From the NCBI RefSeq assembly GCF_029168945.1, contig NC_083605.1, forward strand, positions 29,339,280 through 29,403,279: 64,000 bases of DNA, in the 5' to 3' direction. This stretch comes from Cannabis sativa. Lineage: Eukaryota; Streptophyta; Magnoliopsida; Rosales; Cannabaceae. Made by a program: the position numbers and the translations under genes. Positions 31,191 to 42,907 of the stretch are shown here, in pieces. A model generated the notes under the pieces. It was not told the DNA's origin. It was given only the letters and a program-made list of their open reading frames with translations, and did not search any database. Positions within the stretch are counted from its first letter, which is position 1. The number at the start of each line of letters is the position of its first letter.

Positions 31191-31523
31191 CATATATCTC
31201 CTTCGACGAGCAGACCCCATTTTCATTTTTTTTTTGAATTTTTTTTTTCTCTCAAATCCCTCCTTCATCCCTCTCTTTCAATCTCACTCATTCTCACTCA
31301 ATCTCACTAATCTCTATCAATCTCACTCAAAATCTCACTCATTACTCTCAAATTTTTTTTTTTTTTTGGAAAAAAATTCCCCACCGCCGGCAGCCACTCA
31401 CCACCGGCCGCCAGTAGCCTCCACCGCACACCACCCGAAGCCCCACCTCCTGTTATTTGTGGAAGGTATTTTTTAATTTTTTAGTTTTAATTTTTTTTGA
31501 AAAGTTTATATATAGGTATGGAT
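31191..31523. other. Leader-like region, no gene
   Basis: CT-rich leader (CTCACTCAATCTCACT repeats at about 31280-31345) and a Pro/His-coding stretch. It is probably transcript leader; the ATG-less reading frame here is not convincing. Confidence 0.5.
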
Positions 31524-31930
31524 TAGTGTAAATGTGTATGTGTATGTGTTTATTAGTGTATATATGTGTATATATATATATTTTTGTATTTGTATGTATG
31601 TATGTGTATGTGGATGTGGATGTGGATGTATATATGTGTATGTATGTATGTGTATGTGGGTGTATGTATATATATGTATATGTGTATGTGGGTGTATGTA
31701 TATATATGTATATGTGTATGTGTATGTGGGTGTATGTATATATATGTATATGTGTATATATGTTTATGTGAGAGTATATGTAAATATGTGAGCGTATAAA
31801 TGTGTTTATGTGTGTATATGTATGTGTATGTGTTTGTGTGTGTGTGTGTGTGTATGTATGTGTATGTGTATAAATATGTAAGTTTAAGTGTAAGTGTATG
31901 TATATATATTTATGTGTGTATATGTATGTT
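31524..31930. repeat. TG/TATG microsatellite
   Basis: About 400 bases of TGTATG, GTGTATATA and GTGTGTGTG units, with higher-order copies of a unit near TGTATGTGGGTGTATGTATA at about 31654, 31684 and 31722. All three forward frames stay open only because the repeat lacks stops. Confidence 0.93.
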
Positions 31931-32269
31931 GATATTTTAATTGGGTTTTATTTTTATGAAATTAGGTCCCGTTTACCGGCCCGAAGCACCGCTTCCTGCT
32001 TGTTGTTGTCATTTTTGGACTGCTTCACATTTATTTTTTTTTTCTTTATATTAGTAATAAATTTAATAGTTTTGTTATAGGTTAGTATGCCTATACATGT
32101 TAGTAAAGTAGGTTCTGTGATAAAATACTGCAGTCTGATCGGTGGTGTGATTTATTGTTTTTCATATGTTGTTATGGAAAGTTTGTTTGTGCTATATTCA
32201 TAGGTTTTGAAAATTTTGGGTTTACGCTTTTTAAGCCGTTATGCTGCCCAAATTTTGGTAGATAGTTAT

Positions 32270-33130
32270 GTAATGTAATTTTTAATTTAAATAAATTAAA
32301 TAAAAATTTGTTAAATAATGTATATCATAAAATGTCAAAAGTATGAAAAAAAAAATATTTTAAATTTTTTAAACTTTATAATATTTAATCTAAATAAATA
32401 AAATAGAAAAATTATAAATTAGTATATATTAAAAAATATAATAAGTAATCAAAATATTTATTTTAGTAATCTTTAATTTAAATTAATATATATTATAAAA
32501 TATAATAGGTAATCAAAATTTCTTTTTTATTTTAAAAAATTTGTAATCTTTAATTTAAATAAATAATATTAAAAAATTAGTATATATTATAAAATATAAT
32601 AGGTAATCAATTTTTTTTTTTATTTTTAAAAATTTGTAATTTTTAATTTAATTGAATAAATGTGAAAATTATAAATTACTAATTATTGTTTAATTTTAAA
32701 AAGTAAGTAAGTGATATTATGAACTTTAAAAAGGTTGTAATTTTTAAGTTTAATAAATAAAATAGAAAATTATAAATGAATATTTATTACAAAATTGAAA
32801 ATGTAAGCAAATGATATTTTGAAGATTAAAAAATTTGTAATTTGTAATTTAAATAAATAAAATAAAAAATTATAAATTAATATTTATTATAAAATTTAAA
32901 ATGTAATGAAGTGATATCTATAAATTTTAAATATTTATACTTATAATTGAAATTGAAAAATAAAATAAAATAAAATTTTAAAGTAATTATAGTAAGAATT
33001 TAATCTAATTATCCTAAAGTAAGTGTAATTATAAAGTAAGTACAAATGAGCATAAGATATTAAAATAGTATAAAACTAAATTTTTATTATCTTTTCTTGA
33101 TCTCTTTGGTTATACACCAAAGATAGGATA
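32270..33130. repeat. AT-rich tandem minisatellite inside the CACTA element
   Basis: A unit of roughly 60-110 bases containing GTAATCTTTAATTTAAATAA and TATATTATAAAATATAATAG recurs with indels, for example at about 32435, 32490, 32570 and 32640-32900. Over 85% A+T. Non-coding, in the intron/leader before the transposase. Confidence 0.7.
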
Positions 33131-36100
33131 GTAAAATTGTATTTGTATTTGTATTATCACATAGTGATAATTTATTTTTATTTTTTTGATTTTACACATG
33201 CACGAAATACCTTAGACCCGTTTGGAGAGGCTGAGTCAGTAAGGACTCTTAAATACGCTTCTCCAAATTATCCAGGACTATTTGTCCGCATGGATAGTTT
33301 GGGCTTGTTTTATACTTATAGTATGATCTATTGCTTATTTGATTATTTCATTAGTAGATATTTTGGTACGTCTTCTTACACGTTCTTGTAAGTCGGCAAA
33401 CTTAATTATTACAAGTTTGCTAACTTATAAGAACTGTGGGGAGGTGCTGCCGAAATTTTTACAAAAATGAAATAATCTTAAGAGCGTAGATTGTACTATA
33501 TGTATATTACAAACCTGAATGGGATAGGTTCTTTACCCTTTTAGTAATGGAGTGAGAAGGTGGATTATGACACTTGCACATTTTTTGTTTTTTTTTAAGT
33601 TGTTTTTGTTAATTACTTCATAGTGGAAGATGCCTACCAACCGAAGTTGGATGAAGGCGCACCGGCGCTCTGCAGAGTTTCGAAGTGGCATTGACGAGTT
33701 TGTTGCAGTCGCAATGAACCACGTGAATTCTGACGGATTAGCTCGATGCCCATGCATGCGGTGTTTGAATGTGAATTTCCACACACCTGCAACTATAAGG
33801 GTTCATTTATTTCTCAGCGGGATCCAACCTTCGTACAACCCCTGGTATTTCCACGGGGAGACTTTCTCTCAGCCCGCAGTTGAACTTCCAGAAAATGACG
33901 AAGAGCAAATGGCAGATGTGTTGGCAGACATGTTAAGAGGGGACCCTGGGTTTAACGAATCTGCTAACACGACTGATTCTTTCAATGAACCCCCTATCAA
34001 CGACAACAACAAGTTTGATGACTTGTTTAAGGAGATGGAGGCTGAGTTATATCCAGGTTGCAAAAAATCAGCCCTCAATGCACTGGTAAAGCTTATGCAC
34101 TGCAAGGTTTTGAATAGGTGGAGTAACCACTCTTTCGATATGTTGCTGTCCATCTTGATTGATCTATTTCCAGAGGGGACAAAATTACCGAAGTCGCATT
34201 ATGAGTCGAAGATGCGATTGCGCAATCTAGGTTTGGGTTACGACTCAATAGATGTGTGCAAGTATAATTGTGCTATTTTCTGGAAGAAGAATGAGAAGAA
34301 GGAGTTTTGCCCTGTATGTGGCGAATCACGATGGGTGAAAAGAAAGGGTAAGGGGAAAAAAGTTCCTCACAAAGTTATGCGTTACTTCCCACTCACACCT
34401 AGACTAAAACGATTATATTATTCAAGACACACTGCGGAGGATATGCATTGGCATTACTCGCAGAGACCAAAAGAAGACGGTGTGCTTAGGCATCCTGCGG
34501 ATGCTGAAGAATGGAAGCAGTTTGACTGCCTTCATCCGTCTTTTGCTGTTGAACCTAGAAATGTCAGACTGGGATTGGCGACTGACGATTTTAATCCATT
34601 TGGCAACATGAGCAACTCTTACAGCATGTGGCCAGTTATTTGTGTCCCATATAATTTGCCACCGTGGAAGTGTATGAGTTCTGAATCGTTGTTGTTGACC
34701 TTATTAATTCCAGGTCCATCATCTCCTGGGAAAGACATAGATGTATTCATGAGACCGTTAATTGATGAACTGAAACAGTTGTGAAAGACGGGTGTTGAAA
34801 CCCGAGATGCCTACAACGGAACTGTGTTTTCAATGCGTGCGGCAATGTTGTGGACAATAAATGATTTTTCTGCTTATGCTCTAATGTCTGGTTGGAGCAC
34901 AAAAGGGTATATGGCGTGTCCCACTTGCAATGAACATACTCCTTCCATTAGCCTAAATAGTAAGATTGGATATGTTGGCCACAGACGTTTTCTCGAAATG
35001 AGTGATCCGAGAAGGAGAAGCAAAAAGTACAATGGTAAGACTGAGAAGAGAGCACCACCTCCTGTATTGACGGGGGATGATATTTTATCTCAATTAGACC
35101 GAATTCCATTGACTTTGCCTGGAAAACACAAACAGTTCGGGGGTGTGAAACGGAAGCGTTCTAGTGAAGAGCTCAATTGGTCTAAAAAAGTATTTTTTTT
35201 GAGCTTGAGTATTGGAGGTCAAAGTCATTACGACATAGTGATGATGTAATGCACATTGAGAAAAATGTGTGTGACAGCTTAGTAGGTACTCTTCTAAGTA
35301 TCGACGGGAAGTCAAAGGATACCGACAAGGCGAGAATGGATTTGCAAGACTTGCAAATACGACAAGAGTTGTGGTTGTATGAAGATCGGAATGGGAAGTG
35401 GAAAAAGTCTCCAGCTAGTTACACACTTAGTGTTCAAGAACTGATTGAATTCGCTGACTTCATAAAGTCTGTACGATTTCCGGACGGTTTTGCAGCAAAC
35501 TTAGACAAAAATGTAAATTTGGATACGGGCAAGATTTCCGGGCTCAAATCACATGATTTTCATGTGTTGTTACAACGTTTACTACCGGCAGGTATCCGTA
35601 AGTTCTTGAAAAAAGAAATCCGGGACACAATCATTGAGCTCTGTGTGTATTTCAAACAATTATGCTCAAGAACACTTAATGTTTCAGATTTAGAAAAAAT
35701 GCAAACAAATATTCTAACTATTTTGTGCAAGTTAGAAACAATTTTTCCACAGGCTTTCTTCGACATAATGGTTCATGTAGTTATGCATCTCCCTAAAGAA
35801 GCTATACTAGGTGGACCAGTGCAGTACAGGTGGATGTATCCCATTGAGCGGTCAATGTCTGTGTACAAGCAATATGTCAGGAATCGTGCCCGTCCAGAAG
35901 GTTCTATTGCTGAATCTTTTGTGGTTAATGAGGCATTAACCTTTTGCTCAATGTACTTTCGAGAAGTGGAAACTCGATTCAACCGTTCTGACCAGAACAA
36001 TGACATTGTCCAAAACATGCCCACTCAACAATTTTCTGTATTCAAGCATGTTGGCCGACCTCTCGGTATGAGGACAGTCGACACCTTACCAATGCAAAGC

Positions 36101-36559
36101 AAGCGTAAGGCGGAGTGGTACATTGTAACACCCTAACTAACATAGGCGTATTACGTGATTTTCAAACATGCTGTGCAGCTCGTTGCTAATCAACGAGGTT
36201 TATGGAAAACGTGATTAATTAAAATTTTTGCTTTTTAGTTAAACTTATAAAATATTTATACAAAAGACTTGGGATCCCGATTACAAAATCATTTACAAAA
36301 GTTTACTGTTCATACAAAATAATTGTCGCCCAGCGACTAGTTACAAAAATAGCCTTGCTGTCCCGAAGATCGTACGCTCCAGGCCTAATCGCCCCGACAT
36401 GTACAATCTTCACCGGCTCGCTCACGGTCCATCAGCTCTAGCCTTGCCTTTACCTACATATAAACATAGCACTGTGAGTCGACAGACTCAGTAAGAAAAG
36501 CATAATAATACTCATACATAAATCCCGGTCATGATCAGACGCCCATACCCCTGATCATA

Positions 36560-36910
36560 ACCCTAACTGCCGTGTCCAACACGATACTGAGTCCCCCTAA
36601 CTGCCGTGTCCAACACGGTACTGAGTTCTGAACGTTCATAGGGACGGTACTATTGATAAGTAACAGCCTGATCGATCGAACCGGTCATACTCCGACTGCT
36701 GGTCATACTCCAGCCTGTACCGACGTGTTACAGTATCAGCCTGATCGGTCGAACCGGTCATACTCCGGCTGCTGGTCATACTCCAGCCTGTACCGACGTG
36801 ATACGTCAAATAGTACGGAACCACCAACCTAAGTGTCGGCTGATCGGTCGAGCCGGTCATACTCCATTCTTGGTCATACTCCAGCCTGTACCGACGTGAC
36901 ACAGTTGGAT
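36560..36910. repeat. Tandem repeats inside the solo LTR
   Basis: Two copies of CTAACTGCCGTGTCCAACAC (36564, 36597), then three copies of a unit with GATCGGTCGAACCGGTCATA and ACTCCAGCCTGTACCGACGT (about 36667-36743, 36745-36803 and 36840-36900). Period about 75-95 bases. Confidence 0.85.
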
Positions 36911-37219
36911 GGTTCGAAGCCAACATACATAACTAATGTAATCTAACAGGCTTCCTACATGCACGCTAAACATGTAATCTACATATGCATACTGTTATAC
37001 TAATCTTACGGATTCGAATTCGGGTGTGCGTCAACATTTGGAACTATGCAACGCGGCGGATTACAGGCTCCTAAACCATAAAAATCACAACACTATAAGT
37101 GATACGCTAAATCACTTCCCGGGGACTTAAACTAGGAACTAAAAGTTTCCCTATCGATAAAAAGCATGGAAATACCCCAAAAAACATAAAAACGAGGAAA
37201 ACTAGGGTTCCTGAATTTT

Positions 37220-37320
37220 CCCCAACCGGTAGACCGGTTGCCCAACCGGAATTCCGGTTCTGGGAAATTTCAGAACCCCATCCGGAATTCCGGATGCACA
37301 ACCGGAATTCCGGTTCTTCG
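37220..37320. repeat. Cluster of ACCGG palindromes
   Basis: CCGGAATTCCGG occurs three times (37246, 37282, 37302), next to ACCGGTAGACCGGT. Each is a perfect or near-perfect palindrome. The related LTR fragment A1 has ACCGG/GGTTAACC boxes at a comparable place. Confidence 0.9.
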
Positions 37321-39577
37321 CATGCAGAACTTCAAAAATTCACACAATGCTCAAATCAATTCCAAATCACCCCAAAACTTCCAGACCTGATCTATATAAC
37401 CCCTAGAACATTTCTAAAGCATCAAATCCACCCAGAATACACATAAACAAAAATCACCATTAAAGCTCAAGCTTTGAGTTCTAAACTCAAACTTGATCAA
37501 ACACTACCAACATGCAATCAAACCAGTCCAAACCTACTTAAACAAGCATAAAATAGCCTCTGAAAACAACTACAAACTTCAACAACATCACAGCAACAGA
37601 TTTTAACCAATTCTCTTTGAAAACCATAGCTTTTGAACAAAATTTCACAAACTTAAACCAAGTAACTAGCATGCATGAAACCTACTTAATTCCATTCAAT
37701 TCAAGCATAGAAAATCACAGAAAACAACCTAAAACTACAACATCAAAATAGAACATGCAACCATTTTCATTTTTCCTTGAAAACTAAGAAAACTAAAGAG
37801 CAAGATTCAAGGCTTACCAAGAGCTTAGAATCACCCAAAAATAGCTTGAAAATCAAAGGAAAATCCAGCCCTAGCACCCACACAACCAGCCGAGAGAGAG
37901 AGAGGAAAAGAGAGAGTGTTTTCCAAATTTTTTCTATTTTCTCTAACTTTGAAATTTTGAAAAGTAAAATGAAATAAAACAAGGGATTCTAACTATTCTT
38001 TTAAGCCAACAAATAATTAAAATAAACACATAAAATTCATTTACTAAGTCAACTAAAGGACAAAATATCATTGGGGCAAAAAGACCATTTTGCCCCTCCA
38101 CACTAAAATAACATAATTAACACTAAAGGGGTATTTTTGGGAAATTCTAGATTCCCGGCCATTCCCGACATTCCCAATGTCTAATAAACCGTCCAAAACC
38201 ACTAACATACTAAGTTGTGATTTTACTGAGCCAAACACCGAGTTCCATAATACCGGGCACTGGAATGCAAAATTACGAAAACTACTACATGACATAAAAA
38301 TGCATCTCTGAATTCAAAATTAACAGTATAATAATTATTTAAATAGCCATAAATAATTTTCATAATTAAACGTGATTAACTGCTAATTTCCAAATTAAAC
38401 TAAGCGGTCTTTACATACATTTTGAACAATTGCACAGAGGTTTAGCCGTATGTCAAGTAAGTATAAATTCCAAAAATACAAACACACAATAGTCGACTTC
38501 ATCTAAAAAATTCTTAACTTACTAAGTGCATTATATTATATAGTGAGCACAAGGAGTTGCTTCAAGCAAGGGGTGTAGGCAATATTGAAAAAGTGCAAGA
38601 GACTGAGTTCCCTGAATGGTTCAAAACTCGAGTAAGTCTTGTTGCCTCTCAATACTCTTAATCTTGTTCTCAATAACTGTTTAACTTTTCTTAATTTAAT
38701 ATTTTCCTGATATGTAGATTAATGAACTACGGTTGAGCAACCAGGGTGCAGTGTCAGATGAGTTGTATGCTATCGCTAACCCAACAAATGCAGCAATTTA
38801 TTTTTATCCAGGGTTCATAGTGAACGGTATTAAATTTTTGGTCAAGGAAAGGGATGATAACCGCAAAACATAAAATAGCGGTGTTATGGTCCCCTGTGAA
38901 GATGGACAAAATTTTTACGGCACACTTGAAAAAATTATGGAGTTCACTTATTTAAAAGACTGCAGTGTTCTCATATTTTTGTGTAAGTGGTTTGATACTA
39001 ACGGGAGTAGAATGGATAGTGACGGTGTTATTACTAGCATTTGCGTCAACCGACAGTGGTACCAAAATGAACCGTTCATACTTGCATCGCAATAAAAATT
39101 GATCTACTACATTCCTGATTTGAAGAACAGTAGAGAGTGGCTGATTGTAAATGAGTACATACCGCGAAATGTTTGGGACTTCCCGGACACGGATGGGGAG
39201 ACACCCTTTGTACAGGAAAACAATTCAGCTGAAACCGAGTTCCTTGTTCAACTTCCACAGTTGGATGATGTTGACTATGTTCGCCATGATGTCGACCCAA
39301 CTGAAGTTGCAAACATCCATCGTGTGAATTCACTGCCTCAACAATTAGATGATTTCATTGTGGATGATGACAACGAGGGTCTAAATACCGAAGAAGACAA
39401 CTCCTTAGAATTAGAGAGTGACAGTGATGATAATGCTGTATATGTAACTGATGATGAGGATGATGAATTGTAATTGAAATAGTGTTTTAAATATAATAAA
39501 ATTACAACCCTTCTTCTTTAATATGTTTGCAATCTGTTAGTTTATTTTATTTAAAAAATATGTGTTGTATATGTAGT

Positions 39578-41107
39578 ATGTCTACACCAGGTGGCAGCAG
39601 TTCGAAAAAGAAAGGGGTCAGAGGTAAATACAAGGGCAAGAATGTTGAGGAGGAGCTCTCCAAAACACAATCTGCCAAGTTACAGATTGAGGTGCACGCA
39701 GAGACTGGCACCCCCGTCGGCAAAAATGGAAAAAAAAATTCAACAATATGGCGAAATGGATGACTCGGATGTCTATCCCCATTAATAAATTCAAATGGGA
39801 AGATGTCAGTAGAGCTGACATCAATGCACTCTGGGATAGACTTGAGGTATGTCTTAATAATTTTTTTAATTTCTAAATTACTATACTCTTACTAAATTGT
39901 AATTAATGTATTAATTTGTAACTTTTTGCAGACCAAGTTTGTCCTCCCACGAGATAACCCTACATTCGTAGACTACGGTGAGTACGAGATGTCAAAGGGT
40001 TTACGTGACTGGAGGGCAGACTACAAGAAAAAGTGGATACAAAACATTGAGGAGCTTGGACAGGAGATGGCCAACATGTCACCTCCTGAGGGAGCAACTC
40101 AAGAGGTGTGGAGTGACTGCATCGCTTATTGGAGCACAGACAAACAAAAAGTATATTTTTTAAAATTTCAAATTTTAGTAATGTTTAATTTATATAGTCA
40201 ATAATAAATAATTAATTGTTAGAAAAATTATTAATTTCAGGCGAGAGCAGCGAAAAATAAAGAAAGTCGGGGTAAGATGAAATTTCTAGGAGGCTGGGGC
40301 TCCAAGCCTATTGTTTCACATGTTGTCGAGGGGGTAAGTTTATATTTAACTATCATTCATTTAAATTTTTCTAGTAAAATAACAATACTAATATATTTTC
40401 TCTTGAAAATAGGCTAACCCCGACACAGGAGAACTACCAACTGCGGTGGAAACTTTTCAAAAAGTTTCACCATAAAGGCAACAATTGGCGCAACGAGTTC
40501 GCGCAACGAGCTTACGTAAATTTACGTTTTAATTAAATTTTTATTTATTTCTTTCAATTTATTTTGTATTAAAATTAACCATTTAACTTATTTGTTTGTT
40601 TTAGGAGCAAATGGTTGAAATAGCGGCAACTCAACCAGCGCCCACTGAAGATGAGCCCGAAGAGCCTGCTGTTGATCCTACACAGTACCCCCGAGACTTA
40701 CTGTTATGACGCAAGTACTCGGCGAACGATCTCGGCATCTTAGAGGCTTTGGCCATCTCCCCAGACAGAAGGGAGTTGGGGCCAAAAGAGCACCTGCCAC
40801 GCATCCTTCAGCCCCACCGACTATTACAATGGAACAGTACGAGGCTTTACAGAAAAAAGTGGAGGAAGCGGAGCAGACAACTCAACATACGAGGCAGCAG
40901 TATGAGACACAACAACTCTACCTCAGACGATTCCAAGATCAGTTTGAGTATCTTTCTCGAGCTGTGCCGGGTTTCAACTTGCCTCCCATGGATCTTCCAC
41001 CATTGCCCACTCCTGGTGCTGGATCGTCGGCTGCTCCTGGTGCTGGATCGTCATCGCAGCCTCCCGAGACTCAGAGAAACAACGATGACGACATTACCCG
41101 CCTATAG
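39578..41107 (+). pseudogene. TNPA/Transposase_24-type second gene of the CACTA element
   Basis: Five exons with GT/AG borders: 39578-39846, 39932-40150, 40241-40333, 40413-40515 and 40605-41107. Recognisable blocks are KFKWEDVSRADINALWDRLE, DYKKKWIQNIEELGQEMANM, VWSDCIAYW, ARAAKNKESRGKMKFLGGWG, then VLGERSRHLRGFGHLPRQK and a coiled coil (YEALQKKVEEAEQTTQHTRQ) with a Pro/Ser tail. This is the order of plant 'Ptta/En/Spm' proteins, thought to bind the subterminal repeats. One A is missing from the A-run at 39729-39738, and a further frame change lies in exon 4-5, so it is broken. Confidence 0.82.
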
Positions 41108-41319
41108 AACTGTACTTTTTTTATTATCCGGTTCGAACATTTAACATTTTGTTTATAACTGATTTTAGTAGAACATAATATAATTAATGCTGGTTTATAT
41201 TTTAATGTAAATTATGTTGGTTTTTTTTGTTAATATAATATTATAATTATTTAAAAAAAATTAATTAATTATATTTAATTAATTAATATTATAATATATT
41301 ATTTTTTTTAAAAATAAAA

Positions 41320-41640
41320 ATTAATACTTTTGCCGGTGAATAGTGCGCCGATAAAAAGTGGCTAAAACTATTGGCGCCAATCTGACGGTTGGCGCCACGG
41401 TTGGCGCCAATAGTTTTACCGGCGCATTATTGCCCCGGCAAAAGCTTATCAAAGCAGGTTCAAAGCGGATAAAGACATTTTTTAACACCGGCACTTATTT
41501 TTTACTGGTGTGATTTCTCGCCGGTAAAAGGAAGTTTTACCGGCGCAGTTAGTCTATGCGTCGGTAAAAAGTCCTTTACCGACCAAGCTTCCCAGATAAG
41601 CTTTGCCGGCGCAATTAGGGTACTTTTGCCAAAAGCGGGT
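41320..41640. repeat. Right subterminal hairpin repeats of the CACTA element
   Basis: Units at about 41327, 41413, 41485, 41533 and 41600 are variants of TTTTACCGGCGCA with the inverse TGCGCCGGTAAAAG, more degenerate than the left set. An extra palindrome family, TTGGCGCCAA, occurs three times at about 41371-41410. Confidence 0.82.
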
Positions 41641-41655
41641 TTTCTTGTAGTGCGA

Positions 41656-42907
41656 TGATTTCCTTCGAGCTTGCTAAATAGAGATAAATGATAGAACATA
41701 CATTTTAGTGACTATATTAATTCACTATAATATCATTTATAGGTGACAAGTGTTTTAAGGATAAAATACATTGAAAGGGTGTAACAGTAATTTTATCCCT
41801 ATGCAATGTAAATCATCTATAGATGATCATTGATTATTGGGATTATAACAATGGATAATTTATAGCGTATCTATATCGTGGAACATATAGAGCATTCTAT
41901 ATGACTGAGAATGCAATTTCAAGTTCTATGCGTGGATTCAACAAGGAATTAATAAGTCAGTGAATTTACTTGGTAAATTCTAGGTCTGCTTATTGGAAGC
42001 TCGATTATATAGGCCCATGTTCGCCATACTAGTTGAGACCATACTGCTTGTAAGTCTCATTTAATTGATTTTACTTAATCAATTATAATTCTAAAATTAG
42101 ACTATGTCTAGTTTATGAATTTTCACTAAGCAAGGCAAAATTGTGAAGAAAAGAGATTCTAGGTTTTATTTATTAATTAAGAGACTTTATTAGTCTAATT
42201 AATAAGTATATTAAATGACAATATTATTTAATAATTAATTTTTAGTTATTAAATAATTGGAATTGGCATTTAAGTGGTTAAATTGGAAAATTGGCCTTTT
42301 TGAGAAAATGAGATGGAAAAAATGACAAAATGGCAAAATTGCAAAGTGGGGCCCATTATCCTATCATGGCCGGCCACTATGTGCATAATTTATCATTTAC
42401 GTTTTCATTATTTTAATGCCAAATAATTCTAACCTAAACCTAGGTGGTTACCTATAAATAGATAGTGATGGCTTAAGAGAAAAGATGATGATACATCACA
42501 TTCCTTCAGTAAAATTTTAAGCCTCCTTCCTATAGCAAAACCGAAACCACTTCCTCTCTTTTCTTCTTCATATTTTCATACCTTGAGTGATAGAGTGAGT
42601 GCCCACACACATCAGGTGGTATCTCAATCATAGTGTGGAAGACTGTGAAGAATCCAATCAACAAGAAGGAGAATCGGGCTCAAGAAGGAGAGAAAGAGAT
42701 CCAGGTTCAGATCTTGATAATGCTCTGCTACAGAAAGGAATCAAGGGCTAGAGATCTGAACGGAAGGAGTCATTATATTCCGCTGCACCCAATGTAAGGT
42801 TTTCTTAAACCCTTATGTGTTTATTTCATTGTTTTAGAATTTCATATTAGGATGTTAATGAAACATACTTGTTAGTAAATCTAGATCCTGGTAAAATATT
42901 TCCAACA
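41656..42907 (+). repeat. 5' LTR of element B, second part
   Basis: Resumes as TGATTTCCTTCGAGC and aligns with 62352-63598. Contains CCTATAAATAGATAG (about 42451) as TATA region and the terminal ATTTCCAACA. Confidence 0.88.

Larger units (their letters stand above)
36124..38415 (-). mobile_element. Solo LTR (2.3 kb, Gypsy type) inside the transposase gene
   Basis: Plus-strand ends TGTAACACCC and GGTCTTTACA, with TSD TACAT (36119-36123, 38416-38420). Read on the minus strand it starts TGTAAAGACCGC, like fragment A1. There is no coding region or second LTR. Excision rejoins the transposase codons for AEWYILNNC. Confidence 0.9.
33630..39473 (+). pseudogene. TNP2-type CACTA transposase, broken
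   Basis: ATG at 33630. The domains in order are: a Transpos_assoc start (SWMKAHRRSAEFRSGIDEF, ARCPCMRCLN); the TNP2/Transposase_21 core with CPVCGESRW, GLATDDFNPF (likely first catalytic Asp) and YNLPPWKCM; DUF4218 (LLPAGIRKFLKKEIRDTII, HLPKEAILGGPVQYRWMYP); and DUF4216 (YGTLEKIMEFTYL, NEPFILASQ). Introns at 38457-38543 and 38632-38717 have GT/AG borders and keep the frame. Breaks: TGA 34782, a frameshift in the T-run 35193-35200, the LTR at 36124, TAG 38443, TAA 38871 and TAA 39093. Exon 3 ends in an acidic tail (DSDDNAVYVTDDEDDEL). The protein is recognisable throughout, so decay is recent. Confidence 0.93.
30770..41652 (+). mobile_element. CACTA (En/Spm) DNA transposon
   Basis: 10.9 kb with terminal inverted repeats CACTACAAGAAA...TTTCTTGTAGTG and a 3-bp TSD CGA (30767-30769, 41653-41655). 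The other LTR of B preserves the unoccupied site (GAAGTGAAATGATGATTTCC at 62346), which confirms the boundaries. Both ends carry arrays of TTTTACCGGCGCA hairpins. Two genes are present in the same direction: a TNP2-type transposase and a Transposase_24/TNPA-type protein. Stops, a frameshift and a nested LTR in the transposase make it non-autonomous. Confidence 0.97.

Noticed and set aside
31186..31476. 96-codon frame with a Phe/Ser-rich start and Pro/His tail
   Set aside because: Sits on a T-run and CT-repeat leader of the CACTA element. It has no homology signal, and the composition explains the openness.
31532..31799. Three overlapping forward open frames rich in Tyr, Cys, Met and Val
   Set aside because: They are translations of the TG/TATG microsatellite, open in all frames because the repeat lacks stops.
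37777..37982. Overlapping frames on both strands in the solo LTR
   Set aside because: Lys/Ser- and Phe/Leu-rich translations of low-complexity LTR sequence.
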